Below are positions 8,907-17,704 of a stretch of 64,000 nt of DNA, piece after piece. Origin of the DNA: Roseivivax marinus (GTDB lineage: Bacteria; Pseudomonadota; Alphaproteobacteria; Rhodobacterales; Rhodobacteraceae); contig NZ_FOAI01000012.1 in assembly GCF_900109705.1 (NCBI RefSeq), positions 1-64,000 of the forward strand. The letters are read 5' to 3'. The stretch's first letter is position 1. Each line of letters begins with the position of its first letter. The position numbers and the translations under genes were made by a program. The notes beneath the pieces were generated by a model that was not told where the DNA came from, made no database searches, and saw nothing but the letters and a program-made list of their open reading frames with translations.

Positions 8907-8937
8907 GGCGTTGCATCCTGACTGCGAAATGATGGCA
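8854..8937. repeat. 84-bp direct repeat, copy A (vapB 5' end and promoter)
   Basis: It matches 10824-10907 without gaps, with 6 differences by eye (about 93%). It covers the first codons of vapB and its leader. Similarity continues with small gaps into the ATCTGGCAAGCTTT tract. The two copies flank the SEC-C and prlF-yhaV genes. Confidence 0.85.
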
Positions 8938-9111
8938 CTATGATGGCAATCAGAGAATCTGGCAAGCTTTGTTCAGAATTAAGCGATATGGACCGGCGCA
9001 TTCTAAGAAAGACAGCCAGACAAACCAGAACGCCCCTTTCCTATATGCGGGTGAAACGAACAGTTCCGGCGCGGTCGATGAGACCTCGCGACATCAGATA
9101 CGGAGATTTTT

Positions 9112-9774
9112 ATGGCAGCCATCCATCCCGATATCTTCAGCCGAAAGTTCCCAAGGCGACCATTATTGGACGATCCTGCGGTTCGGGAGATTTGCAGGGA
9201 GTTGAGCCCCGATCACGAGCCGTGCCTCTTACCCATCACTCCAACGCCAGAGGCAAAGCCCCAGGAGTGCTTCTTCAATGTCGAGCAGCAGGCCTCTTCT
9301 CATGGTGGTCGAATTCTCTACGGATGGGCACTTTGGATCTGGCCTGACGTGTTCATCGAGGCGGAGCATCATGCGGTCTGGGATGATGGCAGCCGGCTTC
9401 ATGATATCACGCCCCGAGCAGATGATGAGGAGATGACGCTCTTCCTGCCTGATCCGAGCAGGACGTATGACTTCGTCGGCGAGCGCAGGATCGACAATCA
9501 GCGGCGCGCCCTCTCGGCGTCTCAAAACGTCCGCGTGCTTTTGGATACATACGCTGAGAGGGCAGCTTTCTTCGAAGCGAATAGCGTCGGCCGCACGATC
9601 AGCATGAACCCTCAGGAGCTCCAGCACATCCAAGACCGGGTAATGATGGCAAGCGCGCATGTCTTGATTGGACTGGCGTCATCGCGTGGACGGAACGACC
9701 GGTGCATCTGTGCCAGCGGGAGGAAGTTCAAGAAGTGCTGCTCTCCGCTGATTGACCTGACGGCGACTGAATGA
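9112..9774 (+). CDS. SEC-C zinc-motif protein
   Basis: A 220-residue protein ending in a SEC-C motif (GRNDRCICASGRKFKKCC, about residues 192-209), the zinc-binding tail known from SecA and many small proteins. The preceding 190 residues match no family I know. They are rich in acidic and aromatic residues and have no membrane segment. It sits between two toxin-antitoxin pairs, inside the segment flanked by the 84-bp repeat. The function is unknown. Confidence 0.75.
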   Translation: MAAIHPDIFSRKFPRRPLLDDPAVREICRELSPDHEPCLLPITPTPEAKPQECFFNVEQQASSHGGRILYGWALWIWPDVFIEAEHHAVWDDGSRLHDITPRADDEEMTLFLPDPSRTYDFVGERRIDNQRRALSASQNVRVLLDTYAERAAFFEANSVGRTISMNPQELQHIQDRVMMASAHVLIGLASSRGRNDRCICASGRKFKKCCSPLIDLTATE

Positions 9775-9844
9775 GGGCGAGCCCGAGCAACATGGTAATG
9801 CCTACGCCGAGCAGCGAGGGGACCGCCACGTTGGCCTTGCTATG

Positions 9845-9862
9845 GTAAGGAATAATCCTTAC
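9845..9862. promoter_or_regulatory. Perfect inverted repeat before prlF (candidate autoregulatory operator)
   Basis: GTAAGGA and TCCTTAC form 7-bp perfect arms around ATAA, 31 bp before the prlF start. PrlF-type AbrB antitoxins bind symmetrical sites in their own promoter, so this is a likely operator. The binding itself is inferred. Confidence 0.55.
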
Positions 9863-9893
9863 TTTAGGTCTCGACTCCAAGGAGGTGTTACAG

Positions 9894-10298
9894 ATGACGC
9901 GCCGAAACGACATGACCATGGGCTTTATGACCAGTCTGCCCGCTGATTTTCGGCCCGTTCCGGGCGTGAAGGGGCGTGGGCCATCAGGCACCCTCGACAC
10001 AGCCAAGATCACCTCAAAAGGGCAGGTGACGCTTCCGAAAACCGTTCGCACCGCGCTTGGCGTTGCTGAAGGCGATCTCGTCAGGTTCTCCATGGTGGAC
10101 GGGAGGATCGTCGTCGAAGTGGGCACATCCGATGAGGAACCCGAAGATCCGGCGGTTGCAGCGTTTCTTGATACCCTCGAGGGAAGCATTGCTTCGTCCA
10201 GCGACTTCCCCGTCGAGATGATGCAGACCATGAAGGCGCTCACCGCGGGCATCGCTGTCGATCTCGACGAGCCCATCGAGGACGACGTGGTCATCTGA
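9894..10298 (+). CDS. prlF: PrlF-family (AbrB/SpoVT fold) antitoxin
   Basis: A 134-residue protein. The swapped-hairpin AbrB domain is clear: AKITSKGQVTLPKTVRTALG (about residues 42-61), then GDLVRFS and GRIVVE. The C-terminal acidic tail would neutralise YhaV. AAGGAGGTG lies 7 bp before the ATG at 9894, which decides the start over the GTG at 9885. The yhaV start codon follows its stop by 2 bp. It would act as co-repressor of its operon. Confidence 0.9.
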   Translation: MTRRNDMTMGFMTSLPADFRPVPGVKGRGPSGTLDTAKITSKGQVTLPKTVRTALGVAEGDLVRFSMVDGRIVVEVGTSDEEPEDPAVAAFLDTLEGSIASSSDFPVEMMQTMKALTAGIAVDLDEPIEDDVVI

Positions 10299-10300
10299 AC

Positions 10301-10813
10301 GTGACGGTGGAGATCAATGGCTGGCGGGTGATGACGCACCCGGCCCTCAACGAGCAGATCCTCAAGCTCATCGAAGCAACACTGAAGGCGAAGGCGAAAG
10401 GCCAACTCCACATCGACGCGAACGCGAAGCTCTTGGCCTCTATAGCCAAGTTGATGTTTGAAGATGTTCCCGGGGACCCGGGGGCATCCAAGTATCGGCA
10501 GGGCAATACCCTGGGGAAGGGTCGCAAGCACTGGTTCAGGGCGAAGTTCGGTGGCGGCCGGTTTCGACTGTTCTATCGCTACTCGAGTGCGCGCAAGATC
10601 ATCATCTTTGCGTGGGTCAACGACAGCAAGACCTTGCGGACCTATGGCTCGAAGACGGATGCCTATGCCGTCTTCAAGGGTATGCTCGATGACGGAAATC
10701 CCCCGGACGGCTGGGATGACCTGATGAAGGAGTGCTCGGCGAGCGGGTCAGACAGCATGCCCAGCATCGCCCGAAGAATCGAGAAGGCCCTCGGAGAACA
10801 GGACCTGACCTGA
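10301..10813 (+). CDS. yhaV: YhaV-type RelE-fold mRNA interferase toxin
   Basis: A 170-residue toxin starting with GTG 2 bp after prlF. The segments KYRQGNTLGKGRKHWFRAKFGG and RFRLFYRY are the YhaV signature, and FAWVNDSKTLRTYGSKTDAY completes the RelE-like fold with basic catalytic residues. YhaV is a ribosome-dependent RNase in E. coli. Length and motifs look intact. Confidence 0.92.
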   Translation: MTVEINGWRVMTHPALNEQILKLIEATLKAKAKGQLHIDANAKLLASIAKLMFEDVPGDPGASKYRQGNTLGKGRKHWFRAKFGGGRFRLFYRYSSARKIIIFAWVNDSKTLRTYGSKTDAYAVFKGMLDDGNPPDGWDDLMKECSASGSDSMPSIARRIEKALGEQDLT

Positions 10814-10823
10814 GCGTCCGCTT

Positions 10824-10876
10824 TTCAGGGCGGCCGCGATCGTATCCTCGACATTTCGAACAGTGAGCTGTGCCAT
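10824..10876 (-). pseudogene. vapB remnant (first 18 codons)
   Basis: The minus strand from 10876 reads MAQLTVRNVEDTIAAALK, identical to vapB but for two substitutions, then leaves the vapB frame and runs into the 3' end of yhaV. No toxin follows. Confidence 0.8.
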
Positions 10877-10907
10877 GGCCTTGCATCCTGGCTGCGAAAT
10901 GATGGCA
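10824..10907. repeat. 84-bp direct repeat, copy B
   Basis: This is the partner of 8854-8937. Just beyond it, 10920-10942 forms a perfect hairpin (GGCAAGCTT, 5-base loop, AAGCTTGCC) whose second arm is missing next to copy A. Confidence 0.85.
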
Positions 10908-11228
10908 GCCATCAGATCTGGCAAGCTTTATGGAAGCTTGCCAAGATCAGGACCGAAAGGGTGGGTGGTCAGATGTCCCAGAAAGACAGACAGAAAGAGC
11001 CTCGATCTGATCAGCCGCATTTGGCTGATAAACAGGGTGCCCTGGCCCGCGTTGAGAAATTCCGCGGACGACTATCGCCAGCACAGCGCCTCTCTCGCGA
11101 AGCATGCCATGAACGCCCAACACCCGCGCCCAAGAGCAACTGATACCTCCCCGAATGTCGGGTCGATCCCGAGGTTCTAAGCGGCTTCTCGGTATGTGTG
11201 TTTGCATGATGGGGCTCTCGCCACCCCG
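10877..11228. other. About 350 bp without a supported gene
   Basis: It holds the rest of repeat copy B, the hairpin at 10920-10942, and DNA with no coding signal. It separates the yhaV 3' end from two small minus-strand genes. Confidence 0.35.
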
Positions 11229-11396
11229 TCACGACCGGCCGATACCACGATCAGCCCTCTTTCGAGCGATCATTTCCTGGGTTCGACGCTCACCTTCTTC
11301 GAGCGAGATGAACTCTCCCTCTTGCCGCTGAGCCAGGAGATCACCCAGCCGTCGCTGACGGAGTAGCTCGACGGCCTGCTGGTCAACCGAACTCAT
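11229..11396 (-). CDS. Small ParD-like antitoxin-type protein, 55 aa
   Basis: A short frame starting with ATG at 11396, 15 bp after the stop of the HTH gene and preceded by GGAAC. The translation (VELLRQRRLGDLLAQRQ, then GEFISLEEGERRTQEMIA) is charged and helical. It resembles the C-terminal part of ParD-type antitoxins. Together with the upstream HTH gene it may be an antitoxin-like operon, but no toxin is visible. The identification is tentative. Confidence 0.45.
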   Translation of the reverse strand: MSSVDQQAVELLRQRRLGDLLAQRQEGEFISLEEGERRTQEMIARKRADRGIGRS

Positions 11397-11411
11397 GCTT
11401 GCCGTTCCAGA

Positions 11412-11663
11412 TCAGGGTCTGCCGCAGGCCGCTCGATAGCGGTCGACCTCAGCCTGGGAGGGAAGGGGGCCCACCAGGGACTCGAGCCGGCGAACCTCGG
11501 CACCTTCGATGCCGGCGGCCGCTGCGAGCTCATCCTGGGTCAGGGCAGCGGCGTCCCGGAGGCGACGAAGCTCCATCGCCTGACGCCCCTTCTCAGCATT
11601 CGCCTTCTCACGCGCTGCGATCTCAGGACGTGCGGCACGGATCTGTTCGAGAAACTGGGTCAT
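11412..11663 (-). CDS. Small HTH (Xre-type) regulator
   Basis: An 83-residue protein with an Xre helix-turn-helix at residues about 38-65 (LRRLRDAAALTQDELAAAAGIEGAEVRRLE). The N-terminal helix (MTQFLEQIRAARPEIAAREKA) is basic. The ATG at 11663 was preferred to an upstream frame start. It is followed at once by a 55-aa gene. Such pairs are often antitoxin or prophage-type regulators. Confidence 0.68.
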   Translation of the reverse strand: MTQFLEQIRAARPEIAAREKANAEKGRQAMELRRLRDAAALTQDELAAAAGIEGAEVRRLESLVGPLPSQAEVDRYRAACGRP

Positions 11664-11701
11664 GGGGGTAAGGTAGCACAAATCTGGCGCCTGAGGTCAA
11701 A

Positions 11702-11881
11702 ATGACAGTTTTCGAGATGACCCTGTCCGCTGGTTCGGTGGCCGGCGCCGTTCTGGGATTGTGGTATGTCAGGTATATCGTCCGCACCAGCGGGCGGGAT
11801 CGTCCGCACGATCCGGAGGCGGTTGAGCGGCTCGTGGAGCGAGCTAAGCGATTTCCAGAATACTCTGGCATGTCGGAGTGA
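11702..11881 (+). CDS. Small single-pass membrane protein, 59 aa
   Basis: An ATG at 11702 with GAGG 8 bp upstream opens a 59-codon frame. Residues about 8-26 (LSAGSVAGAVLGLWYVRYI) form one transmembrane helix, followed by a charged cytoplasmic-type tail (DPEAVERLVERAKRFPEYSG). No family is recognised. The amphipathic tail and clean hydrophobic stretch favour a real gene over chance. Confidence 0.45.
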   Translation: MTVFEMTLSAGSVAGAVLGLWYVRYIVRTSGRDRPHDPEAVERLVERAKRFPEYSGMSE

Positions 11882-12279
11882 TCGGAAGGCTGCTGGCGTG
11901 CGGAAGCCAGTAGATGAGATGTCTCGCGACGAGTTGGAAGTAGAGATTACAGAACTATGCGCCTCGTCGGCACAGAGCGTCCCGAAGCGCCTGCGCCTCT
12001 GCCCTATCCGCTCCAACGCTCGGCCACGGCCCCCATGCGCGCGCGGGGGATATAGGAGAACGACCTCGCGGACATTCAAGCGTGGTCCGGGCAGAGCGCC
12101 TCCTTGGCACGGGCCTGGCCCGCCGGCGATATTGCCGAATGGATATGGGCGGAGTCTCGGGCGGCGCACGGTCAATAGGAGGAAGACGACGCGCCGACGT
12201 CTCGGATGAGGAGTCGGTGCCAACATGCTTTCCAAGCAGTCTGCGCCGGCTCAGTAAACCAGCCCGGCCCTCAAGTCAT
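11882..12279. other. About 400 bp without a supported gene
   Basis: Frames on both strands are open but low-complexity (Arg/Pro-rich) with no ribosome site. The fragment MSRDELEVEITELCASS (plus strand, about 11920) looks protein-like for some 20 residues and then degenerates, so it may be a relic. Confidence 0.3.
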
Positions 12280-13167
12280 TTAGAGGAACGGACGCAGTGC
12301 CACCTCGACCCTTCCGCGACACGCTTGATCGAGTGGTAGGATCGGGCGTGGTGGTGTGATGCCCCCGAAGCCGAGGCTGTCCGCGATAGCAAACATCACC
12401 CGGAAACTCCCGAACTCCCGGAACAGCGCCCAGAGGGGAGCGAAGGCGTGGTCGATGCGCTCGGCTTCGGCCGCATTCCCCGCCTGGGCCGCACGGGTCA
12501 GCGCGAGTGCGGGTTCCGGCAGGAGACCGGCCACCACGCTATACCAGCAGGCGCCACCAGCGAGCAGCGCGTCCTTCGCGCCCCAGTCACCGCTGTAGCC
12601 GATGGCAAAATCCTCCGGTGTCACGGCCCGCAGGCGCTGCACCTCGCCCGCGTAGTCGCCGTCGGCGGGTAGAGGCATCTTCACCGCGGTCACGTTCGGA
12701 AGCTCTGCCAACCGCGAGATCAGCTCCGGACTAAAGGTGAATTTCGTGGTGCCCGGGTTGTCGTAGATGCACAGGGGAAGCTCGCCGGCCGCGGCGACGG
12801 CCTCGAAATGGCGGAACACCTCCTCGTCGGTCAGCGGCTGGTAGGACACGGGCGCGAGAAGCAGGCCCTCCGCGCCGGCTTTCCGTGCATCTCGCGCGAG
12901 ATCCACGGCGACATCGGTCGTGAGGGCGCCGACGCCGACGATGAGCGGCGTCCGCCCCGCCACGCACTCCGCGGCCGTTCGCAGGGTGCGCTTGCGCTCC
13001 TCTGGTGTCAGGTAGGCGTATCCGCCGGTGCTGCCGAGCAGTCCGATGGAATCCACCCCAGCCGCCACGATCCGCTCGAGGAAGTGTTGCAGGAGCTCGG
13101 GATTCAACTCCCTGTCATCGTCGGTGGGCGTAAGGGGGAAGGCCGACAGGCCAGTGAACAGGGTCAC
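12280..13167 (-). CDS. DapA/NanA-family lyase (dihydrodipicolinate synthase-like)
   Basis: A 295-residue class I aldolase-fold protein starting with GTG at 13167 (GGAGATG upstream). GSTGG (residues 45-49), Tyr135 (YDNPG) and the Schiff-base Lys163 (AVKMP) are all present. Family members include dihydrodipicolinate synthase, N-acetylneuraminate lyase and the hydroxyproline-pathway deaminase LhpC. The neighbouring amino-acid exporters and proline-racemase family gene make an amino-acid or hydroxyproline role plausible, but the substrate is not settled. Confidence 0.82.
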   Translation of the reverse strand: MTLFTGLSAFPLTPTDDDRELNPELLQHFLERIVAAGVDSIGLLGSTGGYAYLTPEERKRTLRTAAECVAGRTPLIVGVGALTTDVAVDLARDARKAGAEGLLLAPVSYQPLTDEEVFRHFEAVAAAGELPLCIYDNPGTTKFTFSPELISRLAELPNVTAVKMPLPADGDYAGEVQRLRAVTPEDFAIGYSGDWGAKDALLAGGACWYSVVAGLLPEPALALTRAAQAGNAAEAERIDHAFAPLWALFREFGSFRVMFAIADSLGFGGITPPRPILPLDQACRGRVEVALRPFL

Positions 13168-13180
13168 GCGAGCATCTCCT

Positions 13181-13816
13181 TCAGACGCGTGACAAAAGAA
13201 GGCGAAGGCCGGCGAATCCAAAGAAGGCGGCCAAGACGCCTTCGATCCCGCGCCGGGCGCGACGGTAGAGACGGATCATCGGCGCCGTCGAGAACGCGAG
13301 CGCGTAGCCACCAAAAATCGTCACGCTCAGGATCGCGCGGCCTACCAGAATGGTGGCCACGTCATGCCACGAGGCCTCGGCGCCGAGGCCGAGCGTAACG
13401 AGGGCGATCCAGGCCAGCACGGCCTTCGGATTGGCCAGATGCATGATCAATCCATGACAATAGAGGGCCACAGAGGACGGAGCAGTCTCGGTCTGGGATG
13501 CTCCGGATGAGATCGCGGTGTCGGACCTCATCGCGCTTCGGGCCGCGCGCGCCGCGAGGTAGAGCAGGTAAAGGCCGCCGGAGATCTACAGGACGATCAG
13601 AGCCTCGGCATAGCGCGCGAGCAAGGCGGACACACCGGTGGCCGCGGAGAGTCCCCAGAACAGCGACCCAGAAATGACGCCTGTGGCCAGCGCAAGCCCA
13701 GCCCGACGGCCGTGGTTCATCGCCACGCCCATGATCCGGAGGGTGCTCGGGCCCGGGCTGCCGGCCGCGATCACATAGTCGGTGAAGACGACGAGCAGGT
13801 GGTTGATGTTGTCCAT
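13181..13816 (-). pseudogene. LysE/RhtB-family exporter interrupted by an in-frame TAG
   Basis: Two pieces in one frame form a full-length LysE-type exporter (211 codons). The N-terminal part, from ATG 13816, has the AAGSPGPSTL signature (GPS/GPN in RhtB proteins). A TAG at 13586-13588 follows EALIVL, and the frame then continues as ISGGLYLLYLAARA, the conserved third helix of the family. One base change (for example CAG to TAG) explains it. Either the gene is dead or the base is a sequencing error. Confidence 0.78.
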
Positions 13817-13827
13817 CGCGGGTCCTC

Positions 13828-14439
13828 TCAGGTTCCGGCCAGCAGCTTGAAGGCGATGATCCACATCACCAGTGCGATGAGGGTTTCGAGGATGCGCCAT
13901 GCCGTCGGCCGCTCGAACACTGGGCGCAGCTTGATGGCACCGTAGCCGAGGGCGAAGAAGAAGACGAACGACCCGAGGATCGCGCCGACGGCGAAGGACC
14001 CCTGATTGTCGGTGAACTGCGTGGAGATGGTTCCCAGAAGGACCACCGTGTCGAGATAGACATGCGGATTGAGCCAGGTGAGGGCGAGACACGCCACCAG
14101 CGTGCGGAAGAGGTCGGTTTTCGCCAGCGAGGAATCCGCGGCCAGCGCCTCGTCCGACCGCAGCGCGGACACGAGGCTCTTCACGCCATACCAGATCAGG
14201 AAGGCGGCGCCGCCGTAGCGCATGACCGGCTCGAGCCAGGGCAACCATTCGGAGACGGTTCGGAAGCTGGTCACCCCCACGGTGATCAAGATCGCATCCG
14301 AGATCGCGCAAGCGAGACAGACAGCCAGGACATGCTCGCCCCGCAGCCCCTGCCGCAGCACAAAGGCGTTCTGGGCGCCGATCGCCACGATGAGGCTGAG
14401 GCTCATCATCATACCGGTAAAGAAGACTGCGAGATCCAT
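13828..14439 (-). CDS. argO: ArgO-type (LysE family) arginine/lysine exporter
   Basis: A 203-residue inner-membrane exporter with about six helices. AIGAQNAFVLRQGLRG near residue 19 is the LysE/ArgO signature, and LTWLNPHVYLDTVVLLG is the second conserved block. The ATG at 14439 has GGAGG upstream. It is divergent from an ArgP-type regulator, the standard arrangement for ArgP-controlled export of basic amino acids. Confidence 0.9.
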   Translation of the reverse strand: MDLAVFFTGMMMSLSLIVAIGAQNAFVLRQGLRGEHVLAVCLACAISDAILITVGVTSFRTVSEWLPWLEPVMRYGGAAFLIWYGVKSLVSALRSDEALAADSSLAKTDLFRTLVACLALTWLNPHVYLDTVVLLGTISTQFTDNQGSFAVGAILGSFVFFFALGYGAIKLRPVFERPTAWRILETLIALVMWIIAFKLLAGT

Positions 14440-14533
14440 GTGCTGGCCTCCACTCCGAAAGAATGGCCTTGGACTATGCAGTTGCAGACGATTAGACAAA
14501 TTAAAGACTCTGATGCGGATGAAGGTAAGCTAA

Positions 14534-15436
14534 ATGGCGGTGGACTACGCAGCGCTCCGGGCCGTTGCCGCGGTCGTCAGGACCGGCAGCTTCGAAAGGG
14601 CCGCTGCGTCTCTCAACGTGACCCCCTCAGCCGTTTCGCAGCGCGTCAAGCATCTCGAGGAGCGTCTCGGCGCGGTGCTTATCGAGCGTGGGATACCTTG
14701 CACCGCCACCGACAAGGGCCTTTCCCTATGCCGGCACATGGACCGGGTAGGGATGCTCGAGAAGGACCTCATGGCGCAGTTGCCTGAACTCGCCGGACCT
14801 GAAGGTGCCGGACAACAGGTGACTCTCAACATAGCCACGAACGCTGACAGCCTCGGGACCTGGTTTCTCGAGGCCATCGCCTCCTTCACCAAGGCTTCCG
14901 ACTACCTCGTGAACGTTGCCATCGACGACGAGGACCATACCGCTGACTGGCTTCGCCGCGGTCGAGTGCTCGCTGCCGTCACCTCGCTGGAACGCACTGT
15001 CCAGGGATGCCGTGTCACGCCACTCGGCGCGCTCCGTTACCAGGCGACGGCAAGCCCCGACTTCGTTGCACGCTACTTCCCAGATGGCCTCACGGAGGAG
15101 GCGTTCCAGCGCGCACCGGCTCTCACCTTCAACCAGAAGGACCGGCTCCAGAAGGTCTGGGCGTGCGAGGTTTTCGGGCATGACATGTCATTCCCCACGC
15201 ATTGGCTCCCCTCGACGCAGAGCTTCCTTGAAGGCAGCCTGGCCGGCATGGGGTGGGCCCTCAATCCGGCCCAGCTCGCGCGGCCCCATCTCGAGCGTGG
15301 AGATCTCGTCGAACTCCTTCCAGGAAAAATGCTGGAGCGCCACCTGTTCTGGCAGATCAACCGGCTGGCCGCCGACCAGCTACGTGAGTTGTCCCAGTCA
15401 ATTCTCTCAGTCGCTCGACAGGAGCTTGGTTCGTGA
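14534..15436 (+). CDS. argP: ArgP/LysG-type LysR transcriptional regulator
   Basis: A 300-residue LysR-type regulator. The winged HTH occupies residues about 5-60 (AAASLNVTPSAVSQRVKHLEERLG), followed by the periplasmic-binding-like effector domain. ArgP activates argO in response to arginine or lysine, and its divergent placement 94 bp from argO supports that assignment. The 14440-14533 gap is AT-richer and should hold both promoters and the operator. Confidence 0.9.
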   Translation: MAVDYAALRAVAAVVRTGSFERAAASLNVTPSAVSQRVKHLEERLGAVLIERGIPCTATDKGLSLCRHMDRVGMLEKDLMAQLPELAGPEGAGQQVTLNIATNADSLGTWFLEAIASFTKASDYLVNVAIDDEDHTADWLRRGRVLAAVTSLERTVQGCRVTPLGALRYQATASPDFVARYFPDGLTEEAFQRAPALTFNQKDRLQKVWACEVFGHDMSFPTHWLPSTQSFLEGSLAGMGWALNPAQLARPHLERGDLVELLPGKMLERHLFWQINRLAADQLRELSQSILSVARQELGS

Positions 15437-15556
15437 GCATGACTTTCATTGGAAAGGGCATTTTTGTCCGACGGTTCTGCATCGGGGACGCAGTCGCGGC
15501 CCAAAACACTCAAGCGGCGATTCACGACGCGCTGCGGCTCTGCAAGGTGCTCTGAT

Positions 15557-16585
15557 ATGCGCTCCACTAAAACGATCCACGTGATTTCTGCCCATGCCGA
15601 AGGGGAAGTCGGCGACGTGATCGTCGGCGGCGTGCTGCCGCCGCCGGGCAACACGATCTGGGAACAGAGCCGGTGGATCGCCCGAGACCAGACGCTTCGC
15701 AATTTCGTCTTGAACGAGCCCCGCGGCGGTGTTTTTCGACATGTCAACTTGCTGGTGCCACCGAAGCATCCCGAAGCTCAGGCTGCATGGATCATCATGG
15801 AGCCCGAGGACACGCCGCCGATGTCCGGTTCGAACTCGATCTGCGTGGCGACGGTGCTTCTCGACGGAGGCCTGGTGCCCATGCAGGAGCCGGAAACGCG
15901 TCTCGTTCTCGAGGCGCCGGGCGGGCTGGTGCGGGTTCGGGCGGAGTGCCGGAACGGCAAAGCGGAGCGGATCTTCGTAGAGAACGTGCCGTCCTTCGCG
16001 GCCCGTCACGGCACCCCGCTCGACGTGGAGGGACTGGGCACGCTCGCCGTCGATACGGCCTACGGGGGGGACAGCTTCGTGATCGTCGACGCGGAAGCCC
16101 TGGGATTCTCGCTAAAGGAAGACGAGGCACACGACATCGCAACGCTGGGTGTCCGCATCACAAACGCCGCGAACGCGCAAATCGGCTTTGAGCATCCCGA
16201 AAACCCCGACTGGCGCCACATCTCTTTCTGCCTGTTCGCAGGTCCACTCATCGACGGGGAGAATGGTCTCGAGACCGGCTCCGCCGTGGCGATCCAACCG
16301 GGCAAGGTCGACCGCTCTCCGACCGGAACGGCGCTTTCGGCACGTATGGCGATGCTTCACGCCCGCGGCAGAATGAAGATTGGCGATCGCCTGACCGCGC
16401 GCTCGGTGATCGGATCGACTTTCTCGGGAAAGATCCTGGGCGAAACCAAGATAGGCGATGTTTCTGCCATTCGCCCGGAGATATCCGGGCGCGGATGGAT
16501 CACTGGAATTCATCAGCACATGCTTGATCCCTCCGACCCCTGGCCCGAAGGCTACCGCCTCTCCGACACCTGGGGCGCTCAGTGA
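15557..16585 (+). CDS. Proline-racemase superfamily enzyme, probable trans-3-hydroxyproline dehydratase
   Basis: A 342-residue enzyme. The two catalytic positions are Ser90 (MSGSNS) and Thr256 (DRSPTGTA). Racemases and 4-hydroxyproline epimerases keep Cys (or Ser) and Cys; Thr at the second site is typical of trans-3-hydroxy-L-proline dehydratases. This enzyme therefore cannot run the two-base racemase mechanism and is more likely a dehydratase. The Ser at the first site is less usual. It follows argP, near a DapA-like lyase and amino-acid exporters, consistent with amino-acid catabolism. Confidence 0.83.
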   Translation: MRSTKTIHVISAHAEGEVGDVIVGGVLPPPGNTIWEQSRWIARDQTLRNFVLNEPRGGVFRHVNLLVPPKHPEAQAAWIIMEPEDTPPMSGSNSICVATVLLDGGLVPMQEPETRLVLEAPGGLVRVRAECRNGKAERIFVENVPSFAARHGTPLDVEGLGTLAVDTAYGGDSFVIVDAEALGFSLKEDEAHDIATLGVRITNAANAQIGFEHPENPDWRHISFCLFAGPLIDGENGLETGSAVAIQPGKVDRSPTGTALSARMAMLHARGRMKIGDRLTARSVIGSTFSGKILGETKIGDVSAIRPEISGRGWITGIHQHMLDPSDPWPEGYRLSDTWGAQ

Positions 16586-16709
16586 GGTGCTCGGGACAAA
16601 ACGCAGATTGGCAGTCATCAATATCTGCTGAGCGCGCGTCCGTAGGGAACGAAAGGCCACCCGAGTGGGTTCATTTGGGATTTTGGGCAAGAAAACCTGT
16701 GAGCAGATC

Positions 16710-17075
16710 ATGTCGAACGTGGTGATCGTCGAGGACGAGGCGATCCTCGCCCTCGACCTGATAGAAATGTGCGAAGCACTCGGCTGTCGCGTCTTGGGCG
16801 TTGCCGCCTCGGCTCCCCAGGCAAAAGAGCGGTTTGCCGGCGTTTGCCCGGAGATCCTGATCACCGACATGGACCTCGCGGACAGGTCGACGGGCGTCCA
16901 GGTTGTCGAGATGCTAAGGCGCCGGTGCCCGGACATTCGGGTCATCTTCGTCACGGCCACCACCTGCCCGAATAAGCTTGAGCTTATCCGACGGGCTGAG
17001 CCAGAATGTGTTCTGTCAAAACCGCTAAATTTCTCGCAGTTAGATGCGGCGCTGCGCTCAGTTGCGGCCGCATAG
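16710..17075 (+). CDS. Stand-alone response-regulator receiver protein
   Basis: A 121-residue single receiver domain with no output domain. Acidic Asp9/Glu10, phospho-acceptor Asp53 (LITDMDLADRSTG), the Thr in VTATT and the Lys in LSKPLN are all present. The start at 16710 was chosen over 16665 because the domain begins there. The HWE kinase at 17705-18670 is near but on the other strand with a GFA gene between them, so partnership is only possible. Confidence 0.85.
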   Translation: MSNVVIVEDEAILALDLIEMCEALGCRVLGVAASAPQAKERFAGVCPEILITDMDLADRSTGVQVVEMLRRRCPDIRVIFVTATTCPNKLELIRRAEPECVLSKPLNFSQLDAALRSVAAA

Positions 17076-17157
17076 AAGTCGTCACGCTCCACCTACATTA
17101 GATTCCTGTTGCGCTCTCTGAGCGCGGATGCCTGGCGTTTGCCCGGCTCTTATTGCG

Positions 17158-17646
17158 TCAGTCACCCACCATGTGGTGCGAAGCATGCATGATCGGCTCA
17201 AGCGGACTGCCGTCATTCTCGGTCGCATGGCGGTCGAAGGTCTTGAATCCCGCTGGTAAGATCGTTCCCGGCTGGGCCTCGGAGACAAAGATATGTTTCG
17301 AATTGTCTGGTGTAGCCGATACTGCCGAGGGTTTATCAAGCGTTCCCGCATAAATGCCGATCCGGTCGGGCCATCGCTCGAAGGTCAAGGCCAGCTTGGT
17401 GCCGCAGTCAGGGCAGAAATGAACGTTGATATCCTTGCCGCTTCCCTCAGAGGGGAGCGTATAGACAGAGGGACTGGCACCCGTGAATACGAATAGCGAG
17501 CGCTCGAAGATCGGCTCGATCATCCGATCTGACCCCGTGGCCCGCTGGCAGAAACGGCAATAGCAGATTGTAATCCAAAGCGGATCGTCACCAGTGTCGT
17601 AGCTGACCTTGCCACACAGGCAGCGGCCCTCGTGTGTAGTAGGCAT
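17158..17646 (-). CDS. GFA-family zinc protein
   Basis: A 162-residue protein of the GFA (glutathione-dependent formaldehyde-activating) fold. Zinc ligands appear as RCLCGKV, CYCRFCQR and HFCPDCGTKL. Most family members are not formaldehyde enzymes, and the substrate here is unknown. It is a single gene between a receiver protein and a histidine kinase. Confidence 0.87.
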   Translation of the reverse strand: MPTTHEGRCLCGKVSYDTGDDPLWITICYCRFCQRATGSDRMIEPIFERSLFVFTGASPSVYTLPSEGSGKDINVHFCPDCGTKLALTFERWPDRIGIYAGTLDKPSAVSATPDNSKHIFVSEAQPGTILPAGFKTFDRHATENDGSPLEPIMHASHHMVGD

Positions 17647-17704
17647 GGTCCCTCCCTTTTCTACGCACCGCCGATGGGTCGCAGTCTATCGCTATGATCT
17701 CGTC

